64,000 bases of DNA from JBKQVT01 sp963727245. GTDB taxonomy: Bacteria; Planctomycetota; Planctomycetia; Pirellulales; Thermoguttaceae. Positions within the stretch are counted from its first letter, which is position 1, and every line of letters begins with the position of its first letter. The DNA is taken from NCBI GenBank assembly GCA_963727245.1, contig CAVSFO010000005.1, positions 1-64,000 on the forward strand, given 5' to 3'. The translations under genes were made by a program, and so were the position numbers. This document shows positions 48,602-57,960 of this stretch, in pieces. The notes beneath the pieces were generated by a model that saw only the letters and a list, made by a program, of their open reading frames with translations, was not told where the DNA came from and made no database searches.

Positions 48602-50721
48602 ATGCAGTCAGCGAGTCGATCAAGCGTCTTGGCGACATTGGGCGTTCTCGCGGTGGCGGTTGCCGCGGCCACGGCCCGGGCGCAAGACATCTCCGCCGCC
48701 GCGCCGTTGCCGGCGGCAGGGACCGCCGTCGACGGGCCGGCGCAGCCCGCCAGCCTCGACAAGCTGCTGGACATGGCCGACAAGGACATGGGCCAGCTTT
48801 CGCAGGTCCACGTCAGCGGCCTGACGGGCTCGCCGTCACTCGATCTGCCGGTTTCCAGCGTGTCGCGGCAGGAGAGCACGGTGGGGCAATCTCCGGCGGC
48901 GGTCTTCGTCATCACCAACGAAATGATCCGCCGCAGCGGCGCCAAGCAGATTCCGGAACTGCTGCGCATGGTGCCGGGCGTGGAAGTGGCCCAGATCGAC
49001 GCCAACAAGTGGTCGGTTTCCATCCGGGGATTCGGCGGGCGGTTCAGCAACAAACTCCTCGTGCAGATCGACGGGCGGATCGTCTACGATTCGCAACTCA
49101 CCGGCGTCTTCTGGGACGTGCAGGACGTGCTCCTCGAAGACGTGGAGCGGATCGAGGTGGTCCGCGGTCCCGGGACCAGCGTGTGGGGCTGCAACGCCGT
49201 CGACGGCATCGTCAACATCATCACCAAGAGCGCCAAGGACACCCAGGGGGCCTATTTCGAGGCGGGCGCCGGGTCGTACGAGCAGGGCTTCTCCTCGCTC
49301 CGCTACGGCGGCCAAATCGACAACGACTTCTGCTGGCGCATCTACGGCAAATGGTTCCAGAACGACGATTACTACTCCCCCATCTTCCCGGCCAGCGACG
49401 CCTGGCAGCAGGTCCGGGGCGGCTTCCGCACCGACTGGCAGGCCAGCCCGGAAGATACCGTCACGTTCCAGGGCGATTACTACAACGGCTACGACGGCGA
49501 AACGGCCGTTTTCCCCAATTTCACGCCGCCCGATTATCAAACCATCGAGCCGAACACCGCCCACGTGTCGGGCGACAACCTGCTGCTCAATTGGCGGCGC
49601 ACGCTGGGCGAGCAATCGGACTGGACCACCAAGGTCTACTACGACCAGACCGAGCGGCACTGGTTCGCCAACGACTTCGGCGAGAACCAGGACGCCTTCG
49701 ACTTCGATTCCCAGTATCGCTTCCCCTTGGGCCAGCGCAATGAGGTGATTTGCGGGCTGGAATATCGCAACGTGAGGGACGCAACCCAGGCCAGCGCCGC
49801 CATGGCCCTGGTCCCGCCGGAAATCACCACCAATCTCTACAGTTGCTTTGTCCAGGACCAGTTCACCTTGAAGGAAGATCTCTTGTTTCTGACCGTGGGG
49901 TCGAAGTTCGAGCGCGACGATTTCACGGGCTTCGAGTGGGAACCGACGATCCGGCTCTTGCTGACGCCCAGCAAGCAGTATTCGATGTGGGCCGCCGTCT
50001 CGCGGTCCGTCCGCACGCCGGCCATAGGCGAGGAATGCTTGCAGGCGCTCAGCCCTCCCATTTCCACGGAACCGCCGATCTTCATGGAGTTCCTCGGGAA
50101 CCGCAATCTGCTCTCCGAGGAAATGGTCGCTTATGAGGCGGGGATTCGCGGCCAGCCGACGGAGAAGTCCTCCTGGGACCTGGCCGTCTTCTTCAACGAT
50201 TATGACCGCTTGATTTTTCCGGTTGCCACCGGGTCGGAAATTCAGGACGGGCCGATCACCATTCTGCCTTTGACCTTCAGCAACGCCACCCGCGGCGATA
50301 CCTATGGATTCGAGCTGGCCTCGAACTACAAAGTCACGCCCGCCTGGCAGACCCGAGTTTCCTATTCATTCCTCGTCATGGATCTTCAGCCGGTGCCGGG
50401 CTCAAACCAACCGGAGACCTGGGAAGGCGAAAGCCCGCGCAACGAGGTTTACCTGCAATCGTCCTTCGACCTCGGGCGGAACTGGCAGCTCGATCTGATC
50501 GGCCGCTATGCCGATAACCTTCCCACGTTTTACGCGAGCGTTCCCAAGTACATCGTCGGCGACATCCGCCTGGCCTGGCGCCCCAACAAGAACCTGGAAC
50601 TGTCGGTCGTGGGCGCAACCTGGGCAACGGCAAGTTCTACGAGTTCGGCAACGACATCTACTTGAACGCGCTGGCGACCGAGGTCGTTCCCGAGGTGTAC
50701 GGCCAGGTCGCCTGGCGCTGA
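48602..50721 (+). CDS. TonB-dependent outer membrane receptor (frameshifted near the end)
   Basis: About 707 aa. The signal peptide (VLATLGVLAVAVAAATARA) is followed by a plug domain: AAVFVITNEMIRRSGAKQIP, LLRMVPGVEVAQIDANKWSV, IRGFGGRFSNKLLVQIDGR, VERIEVVRGPGTSVWGCNAV, DGIVNIITKSAKD. A 22-strand barrel follows, with YGFELASNYKVTP late in it. The C-terminus is shifted near 50610 and ends RNLGNGKFYEFGND ... EVYGQVAWR at 50721, a proper aromatic barrel end. It imports a scarce ligand (siderophore, cobalamin or oligosaccharide) with TonB energy; the ligand cannot be told. ATG at 48602 has GGAAG upstream; 48590 is the alternative. Confidence 0.9.
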
Positions 50722-50827
50722 CTAATACGGCGAGAAACGGCCAGCAAGTGGCGGGTGTCGGGGTATTACATCAAGTAGTATTCCGGTCCCAACCACCCCC
50801 CCGCATTGTGGTCTTACTCCACCCGCA

Positions 50828-50905
50828 CGTGCCACGGCTGTGTCAGCCGTGTCGCGATTGGCGACGTTTGCCCAACTTCAGCACGGCTGACACAGCCGTG
50901 GCACG
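50828..50905. repeat. Inverted repeat IR9, 24-bp perfect arms
   Basis: Arms 50828-50851 and 50882-50905 are exact reverse complements, and each arm is itself partly palindromic (CACGGCTG ... CAGCCGTG). It lies about 107 bases downstream of the TonB-receptor stop, in the 338-base gap before the Spy-like gene. Confidence 0.92.
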
Positions 50906-51059
50906 CAGCCGGCTCGACCTCATCTTTGCTCCCGCCGCGAAACCGTCCGGGGCCAACGGGGTTTATCGTGGTATGGCTCGCGCGGAACGTCCGGCCGTGC
51001 GGGCCAAGGGCCGCGGGGCCGAGGTGTTTTTCTCTTTCCGGGAGCAAAAGGAGCTTGTC

Positions 51060-51623
51060 ATGAGAGTCGTGAGCGGTGTGCTGGCGTTGGCTGTTTCGTT
51101 GTGGATCGCCGGGAACCTGATGGCCGCCGATAACGGGAAAGGTCCTGCCGGCAAGGGCCGGCCGGCCTGGTCGGGTCCCTTTTCCTTCCTGAGCGGACTG
51201 GATCTGACGGCCGATCAGAAGGCCAAGCTGGAGGCCCTGAATAAGGAGTATCAGCCCAAGCTCACGGACGCCTCGAAGGCGGTAGAGAGCATTCTCACCC
51301 CGGAGCAGAAGAAAGCCCGCGAGGCGGCACGGAAGGTGGCCCAGAGGGTGATCGAGGAGGTAAGAAAGGCGTGCCAGAAGGCAGTCGAGGAGGCCGTGCA
51401 ACTCACGCCCGAGCAGAAGGCCAAGGTGGAAGAGGTCAAGAAGCAGAACAGTGCGACCTACAAGGAATTCCGTGCCAAAGTCATGGACGTGCTCACGCCC
51501 GAGCAACAAGAGCAACTGAAGAAGAAGTGGGGCCATCGGGGCGAGGCCAAGAAGCACAAGCCGGACGCCCCGAAACCGGCAGCTCCGAAACCGGAGGCTC
51601 CGAAGCCGGAAGCCAGCAACTAA
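51060..51623 (+). CDS. Spy/CpxP-like periplasmic LTxxQ protein
   Basis: 187 aa. Signal peptide MRVVSGVLALAVSLWIAGNL, then a helical body with four LTxxQ motifs (LTADQKAKL, LTPEQKKA, LTPEQKAKV, LTPEQQEQL), the mark of Spy/CpxP chaperone-like proteins. The tail is Lys/Pro/Ala rich (PKPAAPKPEAPKPEA). Probably a periplasmic stress or metal-binding helical protein. AAGGAG lies before the ATG. Confidence 0.83.
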   Translation: MRVVSGVLALAVSLWIAGNLMAADNGKGPAGKGRPAWSGPFSFLSGLDLTADQKAKLEALNKEYQPKLTDASKAVESILTPEQKKAREAARKVAQRVIEEVRKACQKAVEEAVQLTPEQKAKVEEVKKQNSATYKEFRAKVMDVLTPEQQEQLKKKWGHRGEAKKHKPDAPKPAAPKPEAPKPEASN

Positions 51624-51630
51624 CCTAGCC

Positions 51631-53625
51631 TCAGCTCGCGGCGGCCGTCAGCGGCGGCATGGGACAGGCCAGTGCGGCGGCCAGCGTCCGCAGCAACTCG
51701 CTCTCCTCCACAGTCACCTTGCCGTCGGCGGCAATACAGGCGGTGGCGGCGGCGATGGTGCCGCGCTTGAGCGAAGTGTCGCCGTAGGCCAACTGGCTCA
51801 CCGCGGCGTCGAAGGTCGCCAGCGTACATTGCTCCCGGGGCAAGAACGTCACTTGCTTCCCAAAGTGCTCCGCCCCGGCCTGGAACGCCCGCTGGCCGTC
51901 CCCGGGGCGGCCCTGGCCGACGTAGGCCAGCGTGGAAAGGACGACGCTCAGCGGTTGGCTCACCGCCGCGATCGTCCGATAACGGACTGCCGGCGGCTTC
52001 TTCAACTCGAAGAACACGTCGAGGTAGCTGAACAGCACCATGCGGAGCGAGTATTCAAACAGTCCGACGCGGTGCTCGGCGGCCACCAGGGACTCGACGA
52101 CGCGGCGAAACTGCGCATACTGCTGCGCCGAAGCCCGCTTCAGCGCCGGCACGGTCAGATCGACCAGCGGCAGGCGGGTCTCGGCCGCCAGCGATTGTGC
52201 CAGGCCGGCCAGTTGTTGCACTTGTTGAAACAGCGGCGGCTCGATTGCCCCTTGGAGCAATTGCAATTGCCGTTGCCGCACGGCTTCGTCCTCGCGGCTC
52301 AACAGCAGCGAAAAAATGACCGCCGGAGCGGCGAACGGTTCCCGGGCGGCATCCAGCAGCGGTTGCGGCATGTCGCCGACGAGATGGCCGGCATGGTCGA
52401 GGTGTTCCATTTGCGGCTGGCCGACGCGTCCGACCGCCCCCGCGGCATCCAGCGCCATGGCCATAACCGGGGCCGCGGCAAGGCCGGCGGGCAGGCTCAC
52501 GGGACGTTTCGCGGCAGTGTCGTCAGTCACGATGGCGTCGGCTCGGACCTCGGGGAAGCGGCCGTCGAAGTCCGGTTCCAGCGCCCGAATCCGCGCCACC
52601 AGCGGCGGGTGGGTGGCGAAGAGGTTCAGCAGCGAGCCGGCATAGGCGTCGCCGAAGAACATGTGGCTGATCTCCTCGGCATGGGAGTCGCGAATCCGCG
52701 AGCCCGCGCTCAGGCCGCCGATCTTCTTCAGGGCCCCGGCGATTCCGCCCGGGTAGCGCGTGAACTGGACGGCGGAGGCGTCGGCCAGGTACTCGCGCTG
52801 CCGGCTGATGGCGCTTTTGATCACTTTGCCCAAAAACACCCCCAGGTAGCCCAGCACCAGCAGCGTCAAGCCGAGGAGGAAGGCGGCCATCTGGGCGCCG
52901 GCGGCCTTGGAATTGCGCGACGAGAAGAGGCTGGCCGAGCGCATGATGTAGTAGCCGATGACCGCCAGCACGAGGATGCCGAAGACGATGCCGATGAGGC
53001 GGAGATTCAGCCGCATGTCGCCGTTGAGGATGTGGCTGAACTCGTGCCCCATCACTCCCTGGAGTTCCTCGCGGGTGAGGTAGTCGAGGCAGCCGCGGGA
53101 GACGGCCACCACGGCGTCGCCCGGCTGGTGGCCGGCGGCGAAGGCGTTGATGCCCGGCTCGTTGTCCAGCACGTAGACCGGCGGCACGGGGATGCCGGCG
53201 GCCAGGGCCATTTCTTCGACCACGTTCAGCAGCCGCCGTTCGGCCAGGTCGGTGGTCTGCGGATTGACCGGCCGCCCGCCCACCATCAACGCGACGGTTT
53301 CCCCGCCGGCGGAAAGCTCGGAGATCTTGTACAGGCTGGCCACGGAGATGACCGCGATCGTCCCCAGGCTGACCCAGAGCAGCAGGGCCGGTTGCCAGAG
53401 GCCCGGCCCGGGCTGTTCGTCATGCAGCCTGGACTGGTGGCCGGTTGCCAGGAGTTCGAACCGGTCTGCTCGACGTAGCCCTCCGGCTTCGACAGGCCGG
53501 CGGCCAGGGCCAGCACCAGGTAGATGGCCAGGATGATGATCACCACGGCCGCGACGAACATCACCACCAGGCTGCCTGGTCTGCCGGCGGGCATGGTCCT
53601 GTCGGTCGAAGAAATCCATGGCCAT
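51631..53625 (-). CDS. M48-family metalloprotease, HtpX-like, with long C-terminal domain (two compensating frameshifts)
   Basis: 664 aa membrane protease. Zinc motif GVMGHEFSHILNGD, with the third ligand in REYLADASAVQFTRYPGGIA; two helices lie between (IVFGILVLAVIGYYIM, FLLGLTLLVLGYLGVFLG). Near the N-terminus (53425-53585) the real first membrane helix is in another frame: VVMFVAAVVIIILAIYLVLA, then GLSKPEGYVEQTGSNSW; the frame then returns. The last 280 residues are helical and end IAADGKVTVEESELLRTLAA, similar to TerB-like domains. It cleaves misfolded membrane proteins. It follows the LemA gene closely, a common pairing. Confidence 0.88.
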   Translation of the reverse strand: MAMDFFDRQDHARRQTRQPGGDVRRGRGDHHPGHLPGAGPGRRPVEAGGLRRADRFELLATGHQSRLHDEQPGPGLWQPALLLWVSLGTIAVISVASLYKISELSAGGETVALMVGGRPVNPQTTDLAERRLLNVVEEMALAAGIPVPPVYVLDNEPGINAFAAGHQPGDAVVAVSRGCLDYLTREELQGVMGHEFSHILNGDMRLNLRLIGIVFGILVLAVIGYYIMRSASLFSSRNSKAAGAQMAAFLLGLTLLVLGYLGVFLGKVIKSAISRQREYLADASAVQFTRYPGGIAGALKKIGGLSAGSRIRDSHAEEISHMFFGDAYAGSLLNLFATHPPLVARIRALEPDFDGRFPEVRADAIVTDDTAAKRPVSLPAGLAAAPVMAMALDAAGAVGRVGQPQMEHLDHAGHLVGDMPQPLLDAAREPFAAPAVIFSLLLSREDEAVRQRQLQLLQGAIEPPLFQQVQQLAGLAQSLAAETRLPLVDLTVPALKRASAQQYAQFRRVVESLVAAEHRVGLFEYSLRMVLFSYLDVFFELKKPPAVRYRTIAAVSQPLSVVLSTLAYVGQGRPGDGQRAFQAGAEHFGKQVTFLPREQCTLATFDAAVSQLAYGDTSLKRGTIAAATACIAADGKVTVEESELLRTLAAALACPMPPLTAAAS

Positions 53626-53631
53626 GGGCGA

Positions 53632-54243
53632 TCAACTGAAGGAGACTTTGGGGGCTTCCCGCTCTTGAGGCTTTTCGACCTCGAAGAGGTTGGCCTCCTG
53701 GAAGTTGAACGTCGAGGCGATGATGCTGCTGGGAAAGACCTCCCGCTGCGTGTTATAGGCCATGACGGCGTCGTTGTAGGCCTGCCGGGAGAAGGCGATC
53801 TTGTTTTCCGTGGCCGAGAGTTCCTCCTGCAGCGCGAGCATGTTCTGGTTGGCCTTCAGATCGGGATAGGCTTCGGCCACGGCGAACAGCCGGCCCAGGG
53901 CGCCGGTGAGCTGCCCTTCGGCCCCGCTCAAGGCCGTCATGGCCTGGGCGTCGCCGGGGTTGCCGGCGGCCTGCTTCCCGGCCGAATAGGCCAGATTGCG
54001 GGCCTGGGTCACCGCCTCCAGCGTCTCCCGCTCGTGCTTGATGTAACCCTTGGCGGTCTCGACCAGGTTCGGAATCAGGTCGTAGCGCCGCATCAGTTGC
54101 ACGTCGATCTGCGAGAAGGCGTTCTTGTAACGGTTCCGCAGCGACACCAGCCCGTTGTACATGCTGACGACCACGATCGCCACCAGGAACACAACCACCA
54201 CCAGCCCAATGAGAACGACAAGTGCAAGCGTCATGACAGGCAT
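53632..54243 (-). CDS. lemA: LemA-family protein
   Basis: 203 aa. One N-terminal helix (VVLIGLVVVVFLVAIVVVSM) and the LemA helical bundle: YNGLVSLRNRYKNAFSQIDV, LMRRYDLIPNLVETAKGYI, NQNMLALQEELSATENKIAF, YNTQREVFPSSIIA. LemA proteins are membrane-linked with an extracytoplasmic bundle and are often encoded with M48 proteases, as here (six bases between). GGAGGT precedes the ATG at 54243. Confidence 0.95.
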   Translation of the reverse strand: MPVMTLALVVLIGLVVVVFLVAIVVVSMYNGLVSLRNRYKNAFSQIDVQLMRRYDLIPNLVETAKGYIKHERETLEAVTQARNLAYSAGKQAAGNPGDAQAMTALSGAEGQLTGALGRLFAVAEAYPDLKANQNMLALQEELSATENKIAFSRQAYNDAVMAYNTQREVFPSSIIASTFNFQEANLFEVEKPQEREAPKVSFS

Positions 54244-54397
54244 GGGACGCACCTCCGCTGTGGATAGGAAGATTGTGGACGGAAGAAAAAGGCCGCCCCC
54301 TATTCTAGCAGATTCCCCGCGGCGGCATAGCAGGGGGGGTAAAAGGCCGGGGGGGACGCTTGCCACCGACGCCCCGGGGAAGTAGATTCAGCGTAGA

Positions 54398-55288
54398 ATG
54401 AATTCCATGCCAGTCCGCATCCCTCGTTCCCGTTGGTTCTACGTCGCCTGCGTGGCCCTGCTCGGCGCCGGCCTGGCCAGTTGGTGGCACTGGCGCCGGC
54501 CGCGCGACTTCTCGCCGCACGAGACCTATGCCCGGGCGACGGCCGCCGGGCGCAACGCGCTGGCCGATCCGTCCGCCGATCCGGCGCTGGCGGTGTTGCA
54601 GCTCCGCGACTGGGCCCGCGCGGCCGTGACCGACATCAAGGAGAACATCCGCGACTACTCGGCTGTCCTCCTGAAACGGGAGCGGAGCGGCGGCGAGCTC
54701 AGCCCGGTGCAAATGATGTTCATCAAGGTGCGGCAGCAGCCCTTCAGCGTCTACATGCACTTTCTCGCTCCCCCGGACCGCAAGGGCGACGAGGCCATTT
54801 TCGTCGACGGCCAAAACGGCGGAAACATCCTCGGTCATACCACCGGCTTGCTCAACGCGGTGGTCGGCACGGTGAGCTTGCCTCCCGAGGGCATGATCGC
54901 CATGAAGGGCCAGCTCCATCCGATCACGCAGCTCGGCCTCCTCTTTCTCACCCAGCGGTTGCTCGATCATGCCGAGGAGCAGGTCCGCGAGCCGACCTGC
55001 CGCATCCGCTTCCGGCCGCAAGCCAAGATCAACGACATCCCTTGCTTGTGCATCGAGGCGGCCATCCCGCATCCTTCCGCCGGCCATCCGCAGGGGACGC
55101 AGATGATCCGCGTCTTCATTGACAAGCAGCGGAAGCTGCCGCTCCGCTACGAGCAGTACGATTGGACGGGCCAGCCGGCCGACAAGCCGCTGTTGATGGA
55201 GCAGTACACCTACGTCGATCTGAAGCTGAACAACGGTTTCACCGGCGCCGATTTCGACAAGCGGAGCCCCAGCTACAGCTTCCCGTAA
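54398..55288 (+). CDS. DUF1571 protein, LolA-like envelope protein
   Basis: 296 aa. Signal or membrane anchor (WFYVACVALLGAGLASWW), then the DUF1571 domain: IKENIRDYSAVLLKRERSGG, VRQQPFSVYMHFLAPPDRKG, CRIRFRPQAKINDIPCLCIE, RVFIDKQRKLPLRYEQYDW. The domain is frequent in planctomycetes and resembles lipoprotein-sorting LolA/LolB folds, so a periplasmic lipid or lipoprotein role is likely. IR10 follows. Confidence 0.9.
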   Translation: MNSMPVRIPRSRWFYVACVALLGAGLASWWHWRRPRDFSPHETYARATAAGRNALADPSADPALAVLQLRDWARAAVTDIKENIRDYSAVLLKRERSGGELSPVQMMFIKVRQQPFSVYMHFLAPPDRKGDEAIFVDGQNGGNILGHTTGLLNAVVGTVSLPPEGMIAMKGQLHPITQLGLLFLTQRLLDHAEEQVREPTCRIRFRPQAKINDIPCLCIEAAIPHPSAGHPQGTQMIRVFIDKQRKLPLRYEQYDWTGQPADKPLLMEQYTYVDLKLNNGFTGADFDKRSPSYSFP

Positions 55289-55370
55289 AGGGAAGGATAA
55301 AGGATAAAGGATGAAGGGGGGAACGACAATGGCGCGTCGTCGATGACCCGTTTTCATCCTTCCACCCTGC

Positions 55371-55481
55371 TCCCCAAGCCCACCGGCTGCGTCCGGTGGG
55401 AAAGGCGTCGGGACAAAATGCTTACCCGCTCCCTTTCCCACCGGACACGACCCGCTGCGCGGGTGCCCGGTGGGCTTGGGA
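55371..55481. repeat. Inverted repeat IR10
   Basis: Left arm TCCCCAAGCCCACCGG... (55371-55401) pairs with ...CCGGTGGGCTTGGGA (55467-55481) and TCCCACCGGAC (from 55436). It lies between convergent stops, 83 and 8 bases away. Confidence 0.8.
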
Positions 55482-55488
55482 TAGATCA

Positions 55489-56373
55489 CTACGAAACCTT
55501 TTTTGCGTCCGAATTCTCCGGTCCCAGCGCGCGGACGAACTCGCCGCCCAGGAACACCGCGGCACTGGCGTAATAGAACCAGATCATCACGGCGATCAGC
55601 GAGCCGATCACGCCATAGGCGCGATACTTGTCGCCGATGACAAAGAGGGCCAGGAGGTACTGGCCGATCTGCCAGATGACGGCCACGAAGAAACTGCCCG
55701 CCAGGGCCTCGACCCAGCGGACCGGGGCCTTGGGAATCGTCTTGTAGATGACGCCCAAGAGGGCCGTGTTGCCGGCGATGAGGAAGAGCGTTTGCAGGGT
55801 CTGCCAGGCGCGGAAACCGACGGGCAAGGCCAGCACGTACGACTTGAGGCCGAGGAGAACCATGTTGGCGGCAAACAGCACCAGCAACAGCAGGCCCACG
55901 CCCAGCAGCATCGCAAAGGCGATGCAGCGGCCGTAAACCACCGACCACACGACGCCCAACCAGCCCTGGTGGACCCGTGCGGGCGTGCCCCAGATGCGAT
56001 TGAACATCGCTTCAAGCTGCAGGAAGATGCCGATGGCGGCGATGGTCAGAGCCAGCAGGCCGAGCGGCCCGCCCACTTTCGCCTGCTCCTGGATGAGAGC
56101 GAGAATCGTCTGCAACTGCGCGGTCAGCCAGGGACCGATCTGCTCCCGGAGCATGGCGAACAATTGCCGCTCTCGCTGGTGGGCGTGGCCGGACCATTTG
56201 GTGACCAGCCCCAGCACGGCGACCAGCACCAGGCACAAGGGAAAGAGCGAGAAGGCGGCGTAATAGGCCATGGCCGCGCTGAGCATGGCGCCGTCGTCGC
56301 GATTCCAGCGCACGACGCTGGTCTTCAATGCGTTCCAGAGGCGTTTTCCGATCCAGGTCTGCATCGGTATCAT
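55489..56373 (-). CDS. YihY/BrkB-family inner-membrane protein
   Basis: 294 aa with six membrane helices. Family signatures DGAMLSAAMAYYAAFSLFPL, GTPARVHQGWLGVV, FLIAGNTALLGVIYKTIPKA and YGVIGSLIAVMIWFYYASAA are intact. Formerly annotated as ribonuclease BN; the function is unclear, possibly a transporter. Start at 56373, alternative ATG nine bases later. Confidence 0.93.
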   Translation of the reverse strand: MIPMQTWIGKRLWNALKTSVVRWNRDDGAMLSAAMAYYAAFSLFPLCLVLVAVLGLVTKWSGHAHQRERQLFAMLREQIGPWLTAQLQTILALIQEQAKVGGPLGLLALTIAAIGIFLQLEAMFNRIWGTPARVHQGWLGVVWSVVYGRCIAFAMLLGVGLLLLVLFAANMVLLGLKSYVLALPVGFRAWQTLQTLFLIAGNTALLGVIYKTIPKAPVRWVEALAGSFFVAVIWQIGQYLLALFVIGDKYRAYGVIGSLIAVMIWFYYASAAVFLGGEFVRALGPENSDAKKVS

Positions 56374-56504
56374 CTTTCAACGTACGGCCGCCGCGGTCAA
56401 CGGGCGGAGACGACAGCGATGGGTTTTACGCCTCAGCCCCTGGGGCCGATAGTCGGCGGCCAGGGCGCGAGCCCTCGTTATTACACGCACCTTTTGTGTC
56501 TTAA

Positions 56505-56583
56505 CCGCGAAGCGGTTGTGTTGGACAGCCCAGGGTTGCCGCGCAGCGGCAACCCTGGGCTAAACTATTCAACCGCTTCGCGG
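56505..56583. repeat. Nested inverted repeat IR11
   Basis: Outer arms CCGCGAAGCGGTTG (56505-56518) and CAACCGCTTCGCGG (56570-56583). Inner arms AGCCCAGGGTTGCCGC (56527-56542) and its exact complement (56546-56561). Ends 60 bases from the ketoacyl-synthase stop. Confidence 0.9.
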
Positions 56584-56642
56584 CAAAAACTAACACCATC
56601 GCCAACATGCGTGCAACAGCGGGGGCTGACGCCTCCGGCCCG

Positions 56643-57960
56643 CTACCACTCCACGGAAATCGCCGCCGTGGTCATGCCGGCGCCGACGGCGCAGAGGATC
56701 AGCTTGTCGCCCGGCCGCAGATTCTCCTCAACGTCGATCAGCGTCAGCGGGATGCTGGCGCTGGACGTGTTGCCGATGTTCTCCACGTTGAGGGCGAATC
56801 GCTGGAAATCGACGCCGCAGCGCTTGGCCGCCGCCTTGAGAATCCGCCCGTTGGCCTGGTGCGGCACGACCCAGCGGGTCTCCTCGACCGTCCAGCCGGT
56901 CTCGGCGATGGCGCGGCGTATCAGCGCGGCGAAACTCTCCGTGGCAAAGCGGAACAGGGCATGGCCGTCGATGCGGATCCAGGGATCGACGCCGCCGTGG
57001 CCGTTGCTGATGACATAGCCGGGCGACTCGCGCCGCGCCATGTGCAACGCCCGGGCGTCGGCGCCGAGCATGACGTGGCGGATCACGTGCCCGTGGGTGC
57101 CGGCCGAAATGATCGCCGCCCCGGCGCCGTCGCCGAAGAGAAAATAGGCGTTGCGATCGGCGGCGTCCAGCAGCCGCGACTGCATTTCGACGCCCACGGT
57201 CAGCACGTTGCGGGCCATGCCGGAGAGGATCATGCCGCGGGCCATCGACACCGCGTAGAGCCAGCCGCAGCAGGCGGCGTTCAGATCGAAGGCCGGCAGG
57301 AAGGGCAGGCTAAGGCGGTCCTGGAGGATGCAGGCGGTCGAGGGCATGGCCACGTCGGGCGTGGTGGTGGCGACGATGATGGCGTCGATGTCCTTGGTGG
57401 CGATTCCCGACTTGCGGATCGCCTCCAGGGCCGCCTTGAAGGCCATTTCCGAGGGCCGCTCGTCGTCGCTGGCCCAGTGCCGCCGCTGAATGCCCGTGAC
57501 CTGGTAGACATATTGCTCGGAGATCTCGGGGAAGCCTCGCACCAGCTCGGCGTTCTCGACCACCCGCGCCGGCAAGTAGCCGCCCACGCCCAGGATCACG
57601 ACCCCTTGGGCCGCCGGGCCGCTGCGGGCCGCCGACGGGGTGTCTATCGCAGAGCGCGGCGGGCGCGGCGGCCGGCGCCGGCGGAATCCAGTCCCGCATC
57701 GCCGCATCGGACGTCTCCACCTCCAGCACCGGCTTGCTCAGCAAGACTGTCTCACCTTCGAGGTGAAAGAGCCGGATGGCCAGGCCGTCGCAGGGGGCCT
57801 CGAAATCGAACACCGACTTGGCGCTGTCGATCTGCGCCAGCGCCTGCCCCTTCTGAAAGCGGTCGCCCTCGGCGATGTACCACTCGATGATCGTGGCCTC
57901 GGTCTCGGCCGCGCCTTGGGCGGGCAAGTACAGCGGCAGTCGAAAGAGCGGCTCATCCAT
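56643..57960 (-). CDS. Lipoyl-domain / 3-oxoacyl-ACP synthase III fusion (one linker frameshift)
   Basis: About 439 codons. Residues 1-80 are a lipoyl attachment domain (EATIIEWYIAEGDRFQKGQA, attachment Lys in QIDSAKSVFDFEAP). A Pro/Ala linker (IPPAPAAAPAA, near 57650-57690) leads, after one base shift, into KASIII: GVVILGVGGYLPARVVENAE, active-site Cys in DLNAACCGWLYAVS, His in VPHQANGRILKAAAK, Asn in NIGNTSSASIPLTL. There is no stop, ribosome site or good start codon between the halves, and the shift falls in a GC-rich linker, so one polypeptide is most likely. It overlaps the E1 gene by eight bases. The lipoyl arm could take an acyl group from E1 and hand it to the synthase to start branched or short-chain fatty acids. 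If the shift is real, it is two genes. Confidence 0.8.

Noticed and set aside
48564..48824. Alternative start at 48564 with a ribosome-site-like GGAGATG
   Set aside because: Not in frame with the TonB receptor; the peptide is a shadow. A small indel could join them, but there is no proof.
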